A stretch of DNA of 64,000 nucleotides from Novosphingobium sp. RL4 (GCF_035658495.1 NZ_CP141944.1:2258001-2322000); one strand, 5' to 3'. Shown: positions 1 to 8,365, numbered from the stretch's first letter. Made by a program: numbers and translations. The notes: a model not told the origin generated them from the letters alone.

Positions 1-77
1 GGCCGCTTCGTCTGGCGCGCCGCGACACGCTGACGGCGCACCGAACCTCTTTCCCAACCCCAGCACAGGAGACTTCC

Positions 78-413
78 ATGCCGCAGATCGGCCAGTTCAC
101 GCGCGAGACGACGGGCTTCGTCGGGCGCGTCCACACGCTCACCCTCTACCGCGAACTCACCATCGTTCCGGCCGAGCCGTCCGATGCCGAGAATGCTCCG
201 GACTATCGCATCCACCACGGCGCCGATGAAGGACCAGAGATCGGTGCGGGCTGGAAACGCACCGGCGAGCGCGCGGGCGAATACATCTCGCTGCTGATCG
301 ACGATCCCGCCTTGCCGCAGCCGATCCGCGCCAATCTGTTCCGCGACGATGACGGCGGGGCCGCCTGGTCGCTGCACTGGACGCGGCCGATCAAGCGCGG
401 CGAGAAGGACTGA
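78..413 (+). CDS. DUF736 family protein
   Basis: A 111-residue protein with the DUF736 pattern: it opens MPQIGQFTRETTGFVGRV, continues with a 'TLTLYRELTIVPAEP' strand and a middle 'GAGWKRTGERAGEYISLLIDDP' region. The family is found almost only on conjugative elements of Proteobacteria, and its biochemical role is unknown. The start has a nearby purine-rich site (caggagac, about positions 65-72). It lies upstream of the transfer lytic transglycosylase and relaxase, as in related ICEs. Family assignment is confident; function is not. Confidence 0.85.
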   Translation: MPQIGQFTRETTGFVGRVHTLTLYRELTIVPAEPSDAENAPDYRIHHGADEGPEIGAGWKRTGERAGEYISLLIDDPALPQPIRANLFRDDDGGAAWSLHWTRPIKRGEKD

Positions 414-454
414 GGTCATGCGATCGATCATCAGGATCGCGTGGGGGATCGTAC

Positions 455-488
455 GAACAAGCCCCATCCCTTTGTTCGCGAACAAGCC
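455..488. promoter_or_regulatory. Operator-like palindrome with direct repeats upstream of the transglycosylase gene
   Basis: A perfect 14-bp palindrome, TTGTTCGCGAACAA, lies at 472-485. The 9-mer GAACAAGCC occurs at 455-463 and again at 480-488, 25 bp apart, the second copy overlapping the right arm of the palindrome. The site sits in the 214-bp gap between the DUF736 gene and the transglycosylase start. It looks like a dimeric repressor site, but no cognate protein can be named. Confidence 0.35.
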
Positions 489-627
489 GTCTCATCCCTT
501 CGTCCCGCTCGAACGCAGGTCGGCCGGCGCGCGCAGCGAAGGTCAAGGGCGATCGAAGATCGGCGCTTCGCGCGAACCCTTGACCGCAGCGAGCACGCTG
601 GCAGACTGGCGTCTGTGCGGAGACAGA

Positions 628-1344
628 ATGTCCGTCCGATCGGCGGTCCTTCTGCTTTCCGCTACGCTCACCGTCGCGATGCCGCTTCCCTGTAAGGCGC
701 AGTCGGAGCCGGTGCAGCGTCAGACTGCGGTCGATCCCTATGCCGCCGCTATCGCCGAGGCGGCGCAGCGGTTCGGCATACCGGCGGCATGGATCAGGGC
801 CGTCATGCGCGTCGAAAGCGCCAACGACGTGCGCGCAGTCTCGCCCAAGGGTGCAATGGGCCTGATGCAGATCATGCCCGCGACCTGGGCGGATTTGCGC
901 GCCCGCCATCGGCTCGGCAGCGATCCCTACGATCCACGCGAAAACATTCTGGCGGGCGCGGCATACTTACACGAACTGCACGACCGCTACGGATCGCCGG
1001 GTTTTCTGGCTGCTTACAATGCCGGTCCTGGCCGTTACGAAGAGCATCTTGCCGGCCGTCCGTTGCCCACTGAGACCCGCGCCTATGTCGCCACGCTCGC
1101 ACCGCAGATCGGCGGCGGCGAGATCACCGGCCCGGTCGCGGTCGCAGCGGCCGATCCGCTGTCGTGGACTCGCGCGCCGCTGTTCGTCACGCAGGCCGAG
1201 CGCACATCGTCTGCCGATTCCGTGCAGCCTAGTGAGCGATCGGGCGACACTCCGGCTGCAACGCTGGTGCGCGATCTCTCCGCGATCATACCGCAGCCGG
1301 GCGGACTGTTTGTTGCCCGAGCGGAAACGGGAAGTCCGCGATGA
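628..1344 (+). CDS. VirB1-like lytic transglycosylase (conjugation-associated)
   Basis: A 238-residue exported protein predicted to cleave peptidoglycan locally so the mating channel can be assembled. A Sec signal peptide covers about residues 1-24, ending 'PCKAQS'. The SLT goose-lysozyme-like domain has the catalytic Glu63 in 'RAVMRVESAN', then 'GAMGLMQIMPATW' (about 75-87) and 'AAYNAGPG' (about 128-135). The ATG at 628 is chosen because it begins the signal peptide and has a GGAGA site 5 bases upstream. The same frame stays open much further 5', but that stretch is arginine-rich and not family-like. The C-terminal 60 residues are low-complexity. Its place before the relaxase is standard for this ICE type. 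Confidence 0.85.
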   Translation: MSVRSAVLLLSATLTVAMPLPCKAQSEPVQRQTAVDPYAAAIAEAAQRFGIPAAWIRAVMRVESANDVRAVSPKGAMGLMQIMPATWADLRARHRLGSDPYDPRENILAGAAYLHELHDRYGSPGFLAAYNAGPGRYEEHLAGRPLPTETRAYVATLAPQIGGGEITGPVAVAAADPLSWTRAPLFVTQAERTSSADSVQPSERSGDTPAATLVRDLSAIIPQPGGLFVARAETGSPR

Positions 1345-1636
1345 GCATGGTCCGAGGGTGCGGCTGGCGGTCTCTTCCAGTGTGCAGCGGGTATGGGCGG
1401 GGTCAGGCGGAAGCAGGGTCGGTAGGGGCGGAAGGGACAGAGAGGCGGGAGGGCAAGATTAAAGCGGACGGCACCCCATGGGTCCGATCCGGGGGGCAAG
1501 CCCTTGTCTGCACACTGTTTGGGACGGCACCGCCGTTAGGGCGGCATGGTGCCGCCGGTTGCCGCAAGCCCAGCATCCGCGGCGTTTCCAGCGGCACTCT
1601 CGCCCGAAATGGGCATTTTCGAGCGGATCGCCGCCA
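1345..1636. other. Non-coding gap with strong hairpin; candidate oriT region
   Basis: A 292-bp stretch between the transglycosylase and relaxase genes with no convincing gene. At 1526-1553 there is a hairpin: GGCACCGCCG pairs with CGGC-AT-GGTGCC around a TTAGGG loop, giving 10 base pairs with a two-base bulge. A shorter GGGCAAGCCC inverted repeat lies at 1494-1503. Origins of transfer usually lie next to the relaxase gene and carry inverted repeats beside the nick. The location and structure therefore make this a reasonable oriT candidate, but no nick consensus was recognised. Confidence 0.35.
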
Positions 1637-3685
1637 ATGAGCACCGACGACGACAGCCGCTTCCGCCCGAAGCCCGGCCGCATCCGCTCCGATGCGTCGA
1701 AGGCCGGTCAGGCCAAGAGCTTCCTCACCAAGGTCAGGAAGATCGCCCGCCAGCATGGCGCGGCCTCCGGTCGGGTCTCGCGCGGCAGCGCCGGAGCATC
1801 CGGCAAGCCGGGCCGCAATGGCGCGGTCGCCTCCGGTCGGGGCGTCAAGCGTGGGCGTGGCGCAGCCTTCGTTCGTTCGCGCAACCTGTCGAACGGCTGG
1901 AGCCATCGCCAGCCCGGCAGCCGTCGCGTCATCGTCAAATCGCGCTCCGTCCGCGCCGCCGGCAAGAGCGGCAAGGCCGCCGCCCATCTGCGCTACATCC
2001 AGCGTGACGGCACCTCGCGCGACGGCGAGCGCGGCCAGCTCTATTCGGCGACCGAGGACCGCGCCGATGGCGATGCCTTTCTCGATCGCGGCAAGGACGA
2101 TCGTCATCAGTTCCGCTTCATCGTCTCGCCAGAGGATGGCGCCGAGATCGAAGACCTGACCGGCCATACCCGCGACCTGATGCGCCAGCTCGAAGCCGAC
2201 CTCGGCACGAAGCTCGATTGGGTCGCGGTCAACCACTTCAACACCGGCCATCCCCATGTCCATGTCATCGTCAACGGCCGCGACGATCTCGGCGAGGATC
2301 TCGTCATCAATGGCGACTATCTCGCCAATGGCATCCGCGAACGGGCGAGCGAGCTGGCGACGCTGGAACTCGGTCCCGTCACCGAGATCGAGCAGCGCCG
2401 CAAGCTGACCGCCGAGATCGACCAGGACCGTTTCACCCGCATCGACCGCGCTATGGCGAACGAGGCGGAGGACGGCAGGCTCGACCTAAGACATGCGCCG
2501 GATGATATGCGAGGCCAGGAGGACCGAACGCTTCGCCTGCGTCGTCTCGGCAAGCTGGAGAAGATGGGGCTCGCCACCGAGCAGTCATCCGGCGTCTGGG
2601 AACTGAGCGATCGGCTGGAGCCGACACTGCGCGAGATGGGCGAGCGGGGCGACATCGTGCGCACCATGCAGAAGGCGATGCGGGCCGAGGGCCATGACCG
2701 TGATCCGATGAGCTTCCAGATTCACGACGCCGCGCCCGCGACGCCGATCGTCGGCCGCGTAGTTGATAAGCATCTTTCCGACGAACTGGGCGAGAACCTG
2801 ACGCTGGTGATCGACGGCATCGACGGCCGCACGCATCACATCTCCGGCGTCGATCAGACGAAGGTCGCGGACGCCCGGATCGGCAGCGTCATCGAGATCG
2901 GCGCGACCGACGCCGGACCGCGCCCGGCCGACCGTGCCATCGCCGGCATGGCCGAGGATGGCATCTACCGGCCGACCCGTCATCTGGAGCAGGCCCGGTT
3001 CGACGGCCGCGTGCGGGGCGGCGACTATGGCGGCTTCGTCGATGCCCATGTGCGCCGCCTGGAGGCGCTGCGCCGCGCCGGTATCGTCGAGCGGATTGAC
3101 GCCGACCACTGGCGCATTCCGCAGGATTTCGAGGCCCGCGCTGCCGCACACGATGCGGGCCAAGGCCGCCAGCTCAACATCCGCGTTCTCTCGACCTTCG
3201 ATCTGGAAAAGCAGATCACGGCGGACGGCGCGACCTGGCTGGACGGGCGGCTGGTCGGGCGCGGCCCGTCCGACATCGCACCGGCGGGGTTCGGACAAGA
3301 GTTCAACCAGGCGCTGGATCGTCGTCGGGAGCGTCTGATCGAGCAGGGCGACGCCGCGCGCCAGCAGAACGGCCGCGTCCTATATCGGCGCGATCTTCTA
3401 TCGACGCTGGAGGCGCGCGAGGTCGCCCGCGCCGGGGCGGAACTGGCGGCGACGAAGCCAACGCCGTTCCGTGCGGCTGGCGACGGCGAGACCGTCAGCG
3501 GCACCTTCACCGGGACGGTCCAACTCACCAGCGGCAAGTTCGCTATCGTCGAGAAGAGCCACGAGTTCACATTGGTCCCGTGGCGACCGGTGATCGACCG
3601 GCAGCTTGGGCGGGAGGTGACAGGCATCGTTCAGGGCGGATCGGTGTCGTGGCAATTGGGGCGGCAGAAGGGGCTTGGATTGTGA
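1637..3685 (+). CDS. Conjugative relaxase (DUF3363 / VirD2-like HUH nuclease)
   Basis: A 682-residue relaxase that would nick at oriT, stay attached to the 5' end through a tyrosine and pilot the strand to the coupling protein. Residues 1-90 are a basic, Ser/Arg/Lys-rich leader. A candidate nucleophile is Tyr120 in 'AHLRYIQRDG'. The metal-binding HUH-type motif is His205-Pro-His-Val-His209 in 'TGHPHVHVIVNG'. The C-terminal half matches the DUF3363 region. The ATG at 1637 starts the family-like MSTDDDSRFRPKPGR; the frame is open further upstream but is not similar to the family. A diverged, broken copy of its last ~95 codons lies at 10716-11003. In related ICEs traG follows closely, but here about 15 kb of cargo intervenes. 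Confidence 0.93.
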   Translation: MSTDDDSRFRPKPGRIRSDASKAGQAKSFLTKVRKIARQHGAASGRVSRGSAGASGKPGRNGAVASGRGVKRGRGAAFVRSRNLSNGWSHRQPGSRRVIVKSRSVRAAGKSGKAAAHLRYIQRDGTSRDGERGQLYSATEDRADGDAFLDRGKDDRHQFRFIVSPEDGAEIEDLTGHTRDLMRQLEADLGTKLDWVAVNHFNTGHPHVHVIVNGRDDLGEDLVINGDYLANGIRERASELATLELGPVTEIEQRRKLTAEIDQDRFTRIDRAMANEAEDGRLDLRHAPDDMRGQEDRTLRLRRLGKLEKMGLATEQSSGVWELSDRLEPTLREMGERGDIVRTMQKAMRAEGHDRDPMSFQIHDAAPATPIVGRVVDKHLSDELGENLTLVIDGIDGRTHHISGVDQTKVADARIGSVIEIGATDAGPRPADRAIAGMAEDGIYRPTRHLEQARFDGRVRGGDYGGFVDAHVRRLEALRRAGIVERIDADHWRIPQDFEARAAAHDAGQGRQLNIRVLSTFDLEKQITADGATWLDGRLVGRGPSDIAPAGFGQEFNQALDRRRERLIEQGDAARQQNGRVLYRRDLLSTLEAREVARAGAELAATKPTPFRAAGDGETVSGTFTGTVQLTSGKFAIVEKSHEFTLVPWRPVIDRQLGREVTGIVQGGSVSWQLGRQKGLGL

Positions 3686-3703
3686 CGGATTCAAAGCTCG
3701 CCT

Positions 3704-4603
3704 TCAAAGCGTTGAATTTGACGGTTGCACCTCCTTGAGAAGCCAATTCGCGAAAACCTGTATTGGAGCGTCGCTCAGTCGGATCGGCTCCGGCAGGATG
3801 AGGCAGAAGGTCTTGGAAATCGACTCCCCATCAGGCCAAGGCGCGACCAAGCGACCTTCAGCCAGTTCGCTTTCGATATAGAGGCGCGGCACGAGCGCAA
3901 CGCCGAGACCGGCCAACGCGGCTTCGATTTGCATGGAGTGAAGATCATAGCGGGGACCGATCGCAGGATTGGTCAGCACGACCCCGGTTTCCTGCGCATA
4001 ACGTTGCCAGGCCTCCGGGTTCTGGCGGCGATGGAGCCGCGGCAGCGCATCGAGGGCTGTCGCAGGGTCTCGGCCCCTGATCAGCGCCGGATGGCAGACC
4101 GGAACTAGCACCTCATGCAGCAAGCGATGCGTCCGCATTCCCGTCCAGGCAGGATGCTCAAAATGGATGGCGGCGTCGAACCCGCTGCCGGTGAGAACGA
4201 ATGGCTCCATCCGTTCCGCAAGATGCAGGGTGATATTCGGATGCCGCTCCTGGAACGGCTTCAGACGCGGGATGAGCCAACGCGTGGCGAACGTCGGCAG
4301 GATTGCGATGTCGAGGCTCGCACTGTCGCTGGGCTGCCCCATCAAATATTGACTGTCACGCTCCAGCCGGTCGAGTGTCTCGCGGATCTGAGCCGCATAA
4401 CGCTCTCCATTCGGCAAAAGCCGCACGCGATTACCGATCCGCTCGAACAGCGTGACGCCGAGGAAGGCTTCCAACCGGCCTATCTGCCGACTGATCGCCC
4501 CTTCGGTCAGGGCCAGTTCGTCGGCCGCACGAGCGAAGCTTCCATGACGAGCCGAAGCCTCGAACGCCATGAGTGCGGAATTGCTGGGAATCTTGCGGCG
4601 CAT
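3704..4603 (-). CDS. LysR-family transcriptional regulator (GcvA/AmpR-like), cargo block 1
   Basis: A 299-residue regulator with an N-terminal winged HTH at about residues 8-66 ('SFARAADELALTEGAISRQIGRLE', then a 'LGVTLFER' wing) and a periplasmic-binding-protein-like effector domain from about 92 on ('LDIAILPTFATRWLIPRLKPF'). The 'LTEGAISRQI' helix and the 'LPTFATRWLIPRL' segment resemble the GcvA/AmpR branch. It is transcribed divergently from the barrel/tautomerase/MBL genes, with a 168-bp shared region carrying a clean inverted repeat at 4675-4696, so it probably controls them. The effector is unknown. Confidence 0.9.
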   Translation of the reverse strand: MRRKIPSNSALMAFEASARHGSFARAADELALTEGAISRQIGRLEAFLGVTLFERIGNRVRLLPNGERYAAQIRETLDRLERDSQYLMGQPSDSASLDIAILPTFATRWLIPRLKPFQERHPNITLHLAERMEPFVLTGSGFDAAIHFEHPAWTGMRTHRLLHEVLVPVCHPALIRGRDPATALDALPRLHRRQNPEAWQRYAQETGVVLTNPAIGPRYDLHSMQIEAALAGLGVALVPRLYIESELAEGRLVAPWPDGESISKTFCLILPEPIRLSDAPIQVFANWLLKEVQPSNSTL

Positions 4604-4674
4604 GAGGGTTCCTTACAGGATGGTTCGGCCTTCGATCTGCCACCACCTTGATATTAGATCACTGAAGCATGATC

Positions 4675-4696
4675 CGATGTCGATATATAGACATCG
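4675..4696. promoter_or_regulatory. Candidate LysR operator, divergent region 4604-4771
   Basis: Perfect 7-bp arms CGATGTC (4675-4681) and GACATCG (4690-4696) flank the 8-bp AT-only-core spacer GATATATA. The site is about 72 bp from the LysR start and about 75 bp from the divergent gene start. Spacing and dyad fit a LysR-type box. The regulator pairing is inferred from position. Confidence 0.5.
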
Positions 4697-4771
4697 ATCG
4701 GCAGTCTATCATGAGAAAATATCAACAACAGGCAAGGCTGGAAGGACAATCTCCCGGTCGAAGGTGGAATA

Positions 4772-5317
4772 ATGATCTATACGGTGGAATGCAGCTTTGC
4801 CGATCCCGGCAGCGAGGCGGAATGGAACGACTTTTACAGCCTGGACAAGCTGCCAGCCCTCATTTCGGTGAGCGGCTTCCACACCTCCCAGCGTTTCAAG
4901 GCGTTGAGCCGTGGCTGCCCCGTCTATCTCGCCCTTCATTCGATTGATGGCCTCGATATTCTGACGGGTGAGGAATACCGACAGAAGGGCGGCGGCAATT
5001 TCGCACGCTGGCAACAGCACATCACCGACTGGCACCGGAACCTCTATGGCGGGATCGACTGCGCTCCGGCCATTGGTGAGGGCGAATATCTGGCGTTGAG
5101 CGCCACAGGCCCCGAACCTCTGATCCGGCTGGGCCTCACCCCATATGCGATGCAAGCGGTCGCTATGGAGAAGGTCCCGGAACACCGTTGGCTCGCCAAG
5201 GTGGAGCCCGGCAACATGCCTGACATCGAGCATCTATCTGAAGGCGTCCATGTCTATGTGCCGATGACGGCGCAGTTGACGAATGACGTTAACGCCGCTG
5301 TCGGGAAGGCGCGGTAG
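4772..5317 (+). CDS. Putative dimeric alpha/beta-barrel (DUF4286/EthD-like) protein
   Basis: A 181-residue cytosolic protein without signal peptide or membrane segment. Its opening 'MIYTVECSFADPGSEAEWNDFYSLDKLPAL' followed by 'SVSGFHTSQRFKAL' is typical of ferredoxin-like stress/EthD-type barrel subunits, in which a beta strand, a W-N-x-x-Y helix and a second strand recur. A second barrel half may lie at about residues 95-175. Such proteins act as small oxygenases, decarboxylases or ligand-binding accessory proteins, so a specific reaction cannot be assigned. It is first in an apparent three-gene operon and is followed 5 bases later by a tautomerase-like gene. Confidence 0.65.
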   Translation: MIYTVECSFADPGSEAEWNDFYSLDKLPALISVSGFHTSQRFKALSRGCPVYLALHSIDGLDILTGEEYRQKGGGNFARWQQHITDWHRNLYGGIDCAPAIGEGEYLALSATGPEPLIRLGLTPYAMQAVAMEKVPEHRWLAKVEPGNMPDIEHLSEGVHVYVPMTAQLTNDVNAAVGKAR

Positions 5318-5322
5318 CACCG

Positions 5323-5649
5323 ATGCCTAATGTCACGATCTATATTCCCGCAGACAGGATGCCGCCGGACGAAGCGCTCGCAGACCTCACGGAGCAATGC
5401 ACAGAACTTTGCATCGGCATTCTCCGGGCCGCATTGGCGAACGTGCATATTGTCTATGTCGCTGTCCGGCATGGCCGGGGGCACCCCGCTTTCGCAGAAA
5501 TCCAATATCGCCTTGAACAATTTCGGACGCCGCCGGTCATGGAACGGTTCATGGAAGGGCTGGACGACACCATAAAGGCCAATATCGGCCTCACCGCGCG
5601 CATCCGTTGCTTTGGCTATGCAGCGTCGAACATTCACGCGCGAAATTGA
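5323..5649 (+). CDS. Tautomerase-superfamily-like small protein
   Basis: A 108-residue protein beginning MPNVTIYIP. Once Met is removed this exposes an N-terminal proline, the catalytic base of 4-oxalocrotonate tautomerase relatives, and the beta strand and following helix ('DEALADLTEQCTELCIGIL') fit that fold. The second part ('ANVHIVYVAV', then 'ERFMEGLDDTIKANIGL') fits the second strand-helix unit. It would catalyse a keto-enol or hydrolytic dehalogenase-like step. It lies 5 bases after the barrel gene and 20 before the MBL gene, pointing to one transcript. The family is a recognition by pattern, not a search result. Confidence 0.6.
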   Translation: MPNVTIYIPADRMPPDEALADLTEQCTELCIGILRAALANVHIVYVAVRHGRGHPAFAEIQYRLEQFRTPPVMERFMEGLDDTIKANIGLTARIRCFGYAASNIHARN

Positions 5650-5669
5650 GCTGATACCTGGAGAAAACG

Positions 5670-6509
5670 ATGTCTAATCTTACATTTCCTACCAAAAACG
5701 TCGGTGATTTGACAATCACCGCAGTCAGCGATGGCTATCTCCACGCCAGTTTCGACCTCCTCGCGAATATCGACCCGGCCGATGCTTCCCGTATGCAGGA
5801 AAATGCGGGGATAAACGATCACACCTCGATCCATATCAACTGCTATCTTGTGCGCGGAGGCGGCCGCACGGTCCTGATCGACGCAGGAGCAGGTGGTTTC
5901 AAGCAGTGGGGCGGTCGATTAAAAACCAATCTGCTACTCGCTGGCATCCAGCCTTCCCAGATCGATGCGATCCTGTTGACGCACGCCCATCCCGATCATG
6001 TCGGGGGGCTGATGGACGCTTCAGGAGAAGCCGTCTTCCCGAACGCCGAGCTTGTCGCTCACCATCGGGAAGTCGCGTTCTGGCAGGATGACGGCAATCT
6101 GAGCCGCGCGCCCGAGCGCGCCCGTGGCAACTTCCTCGTCGCGCGTCAGGCGTTCGATGGCTTTCGCGACAGACTGCGCACTTTCGACGCCGGTGAGGTG
6201 CTTCCCGGCATGACTGCGGTTCCGCTGCCGGGGCATACAGCCGGGCACACCGGCTATCGGCTCGATTCAGGTGACCAGAGCTTGCTGGTCTGGGGCGACA
6301 TCGTTCATTTCCCGCAAATTCAGATTCCGCGCCCGGAGGTGTCGATCGCGTTCGATCAGGATGCGCATCTCGCCGCCGATACGCGGTCGAAGCTTCTGGA
6401 TTCGGTCGCTTCAGATCGGCTGCTGATCGCTGGCATGCACCTCGGCCAACCCGGTTTCGCGCGGATTGAGAGAAAAAAGTTGGCCTACGGTGTCGCATAT
6501 CAGGAATAA
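5670..6509 (+). CDS. Metallo-beta-lactamase-fold hydrolase (lactonase-like)
   Basis: A 279-residue MBL-fold enzyme. The metal site is visible: His105-x-His107-x-Asp109-His110 in 'LTHAHPDHVGGL', His189 in 'LPGHTAGHTGY', Asp210 in 'VWGDIVHF', and a C-terminal 'GMHLGQPG' His. There is no obvious signal peptide at the chosen ATG. The order of motifs resembles N-acyl-homoserine lactonase/glyoxalase II-like hydrolases, so a lactone or thioester substrate is possible. As last gene of a set with a barrel protein and a tautomerase it may open a ring-cleavage product. The substrate is inference only. Confidence 0.85.
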   Translation: MSNLTFPTKNVGDLTITAVSDGYLHASFDLLANIDPADASRMQENAGINDHTSIHINCYLVRGGGRTVLIDAGAGGFKQWGGRLKTNLLLAGIQPSQIDAILLTHAHPDHVGGLMDASGEAVFPNAELVAHHREVAFWQDDGNLSRAPERARGNFLVARQAFDGFRDRLRTFDAGEVLPGMTAVPLPGHTAGHTGYRLDSGDQSLLVWGDIVHFPQIQIPRPEVSIAFDQDAHLAADTRSKLLDSVASDRLLIAGMHLGQPGFARIERKKLAYGVAYQE

Positions 6510-6639
6510 GCGAGTGCCGCTGTCGGCGCGAGCTACGTTCGAAACCACAGAGCATCCGCCGCGGCGTGCTGGCCCTCGGCCCTGCGCTGCTGTCGAGGGC
6601 TATGATGGAAGCGGCAGCCGTTCATCCACGTTTACGCGC

Positions 6640-7527
6640 TTAAACCGCACGCAGCAGAAAATCTCTGACATGCACGACACGAGGGTGGCGGAGTGCAGTC
6701 TTGTTCCAGACGAGATAGAGCGTGTTATCCGGCCCCGGCCGCGTCGTCGGCAGTTCCACAAGTTGCCCGCTCGCCAGCGCTTCGGCGCATAGATAGTCCG
6801 GCAACACCGTCCATCCCGTTCCGGCCTGGGCCATGCCGATCAGGATGCGCAGGTCGGGCGCCGTCACCACGGCCTGCATGTCGGGGGCCTTGCGGAAGAC
6901 GTGTTCAAAGAACGGGTGCAGCAACGGCAGGGCCTCATCATAGGCGATGCAGGGCAGCCCGCACAGGAAATCGGCGGTGACGGTGCGCGCTTTGGTCCGC
7001 TCTGCAATAGCCGGTGCGGCAACCAGCACCAGGCGTTCCCGACCCAGTTCGGCGAAACCGTGGACGCTGCCGTCGGGCGGCGACGCGGTAACGGCAAGAT
7101 CGGCATGGCCTTCGTCGAGCGCTGCATAGATCCGTTCGCGATTACCGGTCTGGATGCGTAGTCGCAGACCTTCCCCGACGAGCGGCGCCAGGGCGGGGCC
7201 GATGCGTGCGGAAAGATATTCCGCCGGGCCGACCAGATGGACGGTGCCGCTCAAATGGCTGGAGCGCGCCCGGACCGCACCCATGGTCGCCTCGATCCCG
7301 TCAAGCTGGGAGGCGATCGAGCGAGCCAGATCGTCGGCAGCGGCCGTCGGGGCAACCCCGCGTGCCTGCCGGATGAAGAGCGGCTTGCCCAGCATCTCCT
7401 CCAGCGAAGCGATGTGCGCGGACGCTGCCGGCTGGGTAATGCCGAGACGCCCGGCCGCGCGGGTTAGCGAGCCAGCGCGGTAGGTGTCGAGGAAGGTGCG
7501 CAGATAGATGAGGTAGTTCATGAGCAT
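6640..7527 (-). CDS. LysR-family transcriptional regulator, divergent from DJ-1/MFS genes
   Basis: A 295-residue LysR protein. The HTH is at about residues 5-65 ('GSLTRAAGRLGITQPAASAHIASLEEMLGKPLF'), with a canonical effector-binding domain afterwards ('GTVHLVGPAEYLSARIGPAL'). Two in-frame ATGs (7527 and 7521) are both possible starts. A perfect inverted repeat containing ATAG-N6-CTAT lies only 4-23 bp upstream of 7527, so the protein probably represses its own gene while controlling the divergent DJ-1-like and MFS genes. Confidence 0.88.
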   Translation of the reverse strand: MLMNYLIYLRTFLDTYRAGSLTRAAGRLGITQPAASAHIASLEEMLGKPLFIRQARGVAPTAAADDLARSIASQLDGIEATMGAVRARSSHLSGTVHLVGPAEYLSARIGPALAPLVGEGLRLRIQTGNRERIYAALDEGHADLAVTASPPDGSVHGFAELGRERLVLVAAPAIAERTKARTVTADFLCGLPCIAYDEALPLLHPFFEHVFRKAPDMQAVVTAPDLRILIGMAQAGTGWTVLPDYLCAEALASGQLVELPTTRPGPDNTLYLVWNKTALRHPRVVHVRDFLLRAV

Positions 7528-7530
7528 CGA

Positions 7531-7550
7531 GCCATAGTTATTTCTATGGC
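7531..7550. promoter_or_regulatory. LysR box between regulator and DJ-1-like gene
   Basis: Perfect inverted repeat GCCATAG-ttattt-CTATGGC. Its core ATAG-N6-CTAT matches the T-N11-A form of LysR recognition sites. It abuts the LysR start and lies about 73 bp upstream of the divergent ATG at 7623, the usual arrangement for auto-repression and divergent activation. Confidence 0.6.
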
Positions 7551-7622
7551 TGATAGCATAAGGAATGATTTTTGTCGCGCTCTGACGTGCGGCATGTTTC
7601 GGGTAACAACCGGAGTGCCCCG

Positions 7623-8327
7623 ATGACCAAGCTCAAGATTCTGATGATCCTCACCTCCAGCGCCACGATGGGCGAGCCCGACAAACCGACCGGCCTGTGG
7701 TTCGAGGAACTGGCGACACCTTACTACGCCTTCGTCGATGCCGGCGCGTCGATAACGCTGGCCTCCATTAAAGGTGGCCCGGCGCCGATCGATCCCCGAT
7801 CGGTAAAAGCCAGAGGCGAGAACGAGGATAGCGTGGATCGCTTCCTGGGTGACGGAGAGGCGTCCGACGCGCTCACAGCGACCACGGCCGTCGAGGACAT
7901 CGACGTATCCACCTATGACGCGGTGTTTCTGCCCGGAGGGCATGGAACGATGTGGGACTTGCCGCAAAGCACGGCGCTCGCTGCACTTCTCGATGCGGTA
8001 TGGGCGCAGGGCAAGGTGATCGCCGCCGTCTGCCACGGTCCGGCTGGCCTTGTGAACGTCAAAGACGAAACGGGTGCGCCGCTGGTGAAAGGTCGGCGCG
8101 TCACCGGCTTCACCGACAGCGAGGAGCGAGCTGTAGGGCTCGCCGAGGCCGTCCCGTTCCTGCTGGAAACCCGCCTGCGCGCGTTAGGCGGCCGCTACGA
8201 GAGCATCGCTGATTTCCAGCCGTTCGCCATTGCCGATGGCCGGCTCGTGACGGGCCAGAACCCGGCATCCTCGGCGCTGACCGCCAAACTGACCCTCGAA
8301 GCACTGGCGCTTGCCTCAGCCGATTGA
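7623..8327 (+). CDS. DJ-1/PfpI (type 1 glutamine amidotransferase-like) protein
   Basis: A 234-residue protein of the DJ-1/PfpI superfamily. The nucleophile elbow is Cys137 with His138 in 'IAAVCHGPAGL', preceded by 'YDAVFLPGGHGTMWDLP'; a 'TGLWFEELATPYYAF' segment near the N-terminus holds the conserved Glu seen in HchA-like members. Relatives detoxify glyoxals, act as chaperones or deglycases, or hydratases. The start at 7623 follows a GGAG-like site; an upstream in-frame start would only add a non-conserved 17-residue leader. An MFS exporter follows 38 bp downstream and a divergent LysR precedes it, suggesting a stress or detoxification unit. Confidence 0.85.
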   Translation: MTKLKILMILTSSATMGEPDKPTGLWFEELATPYYAFVDAGASITLASIKGGPAPIDPRSVKARGENEDSVDRFLGDGEASDALTATTAVEDIDVSTYDAVFLPGGHGTMWDLPQSTALAALLDAVWAQGKVIAAVCHGPAGLVNVKDETGAPLVKGRRVTGFTDSEERAVGLAEAVPFLLETRLRALGGRYESIADFQPFAIADGRLVTGQNPASSALTAKLTLEALALASAD

Positions 8328-8365
8328 GCCGGGACGCAGCAACCAATCAAAGAAAGACGCTCTCC

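Noticed and set aside
1..33. Possible 3' end of an upstream gene (peptide end GRFVWRAATR then stop)
   Set aside because: Ten codons are too few to identify a gene; it may be real but cannot be supported.
1341..1640. A 99-codon plus-strand frame between the transglycosylase and relaxase genes
   Set aside because: Its composition is G/R/A-rich and unlike a protein family. It overlaps both the strong hairpin at 1526-1553 and the relaxase start, so a non-coding role is more likely.
1..3000. Second copy of the tRNA-Ser 3' segment as the other attachment site
   Set aside because: I looked for the acceptor/T-arm sequence near the left edge and did not find it; the other ICE end must lie outside the window.
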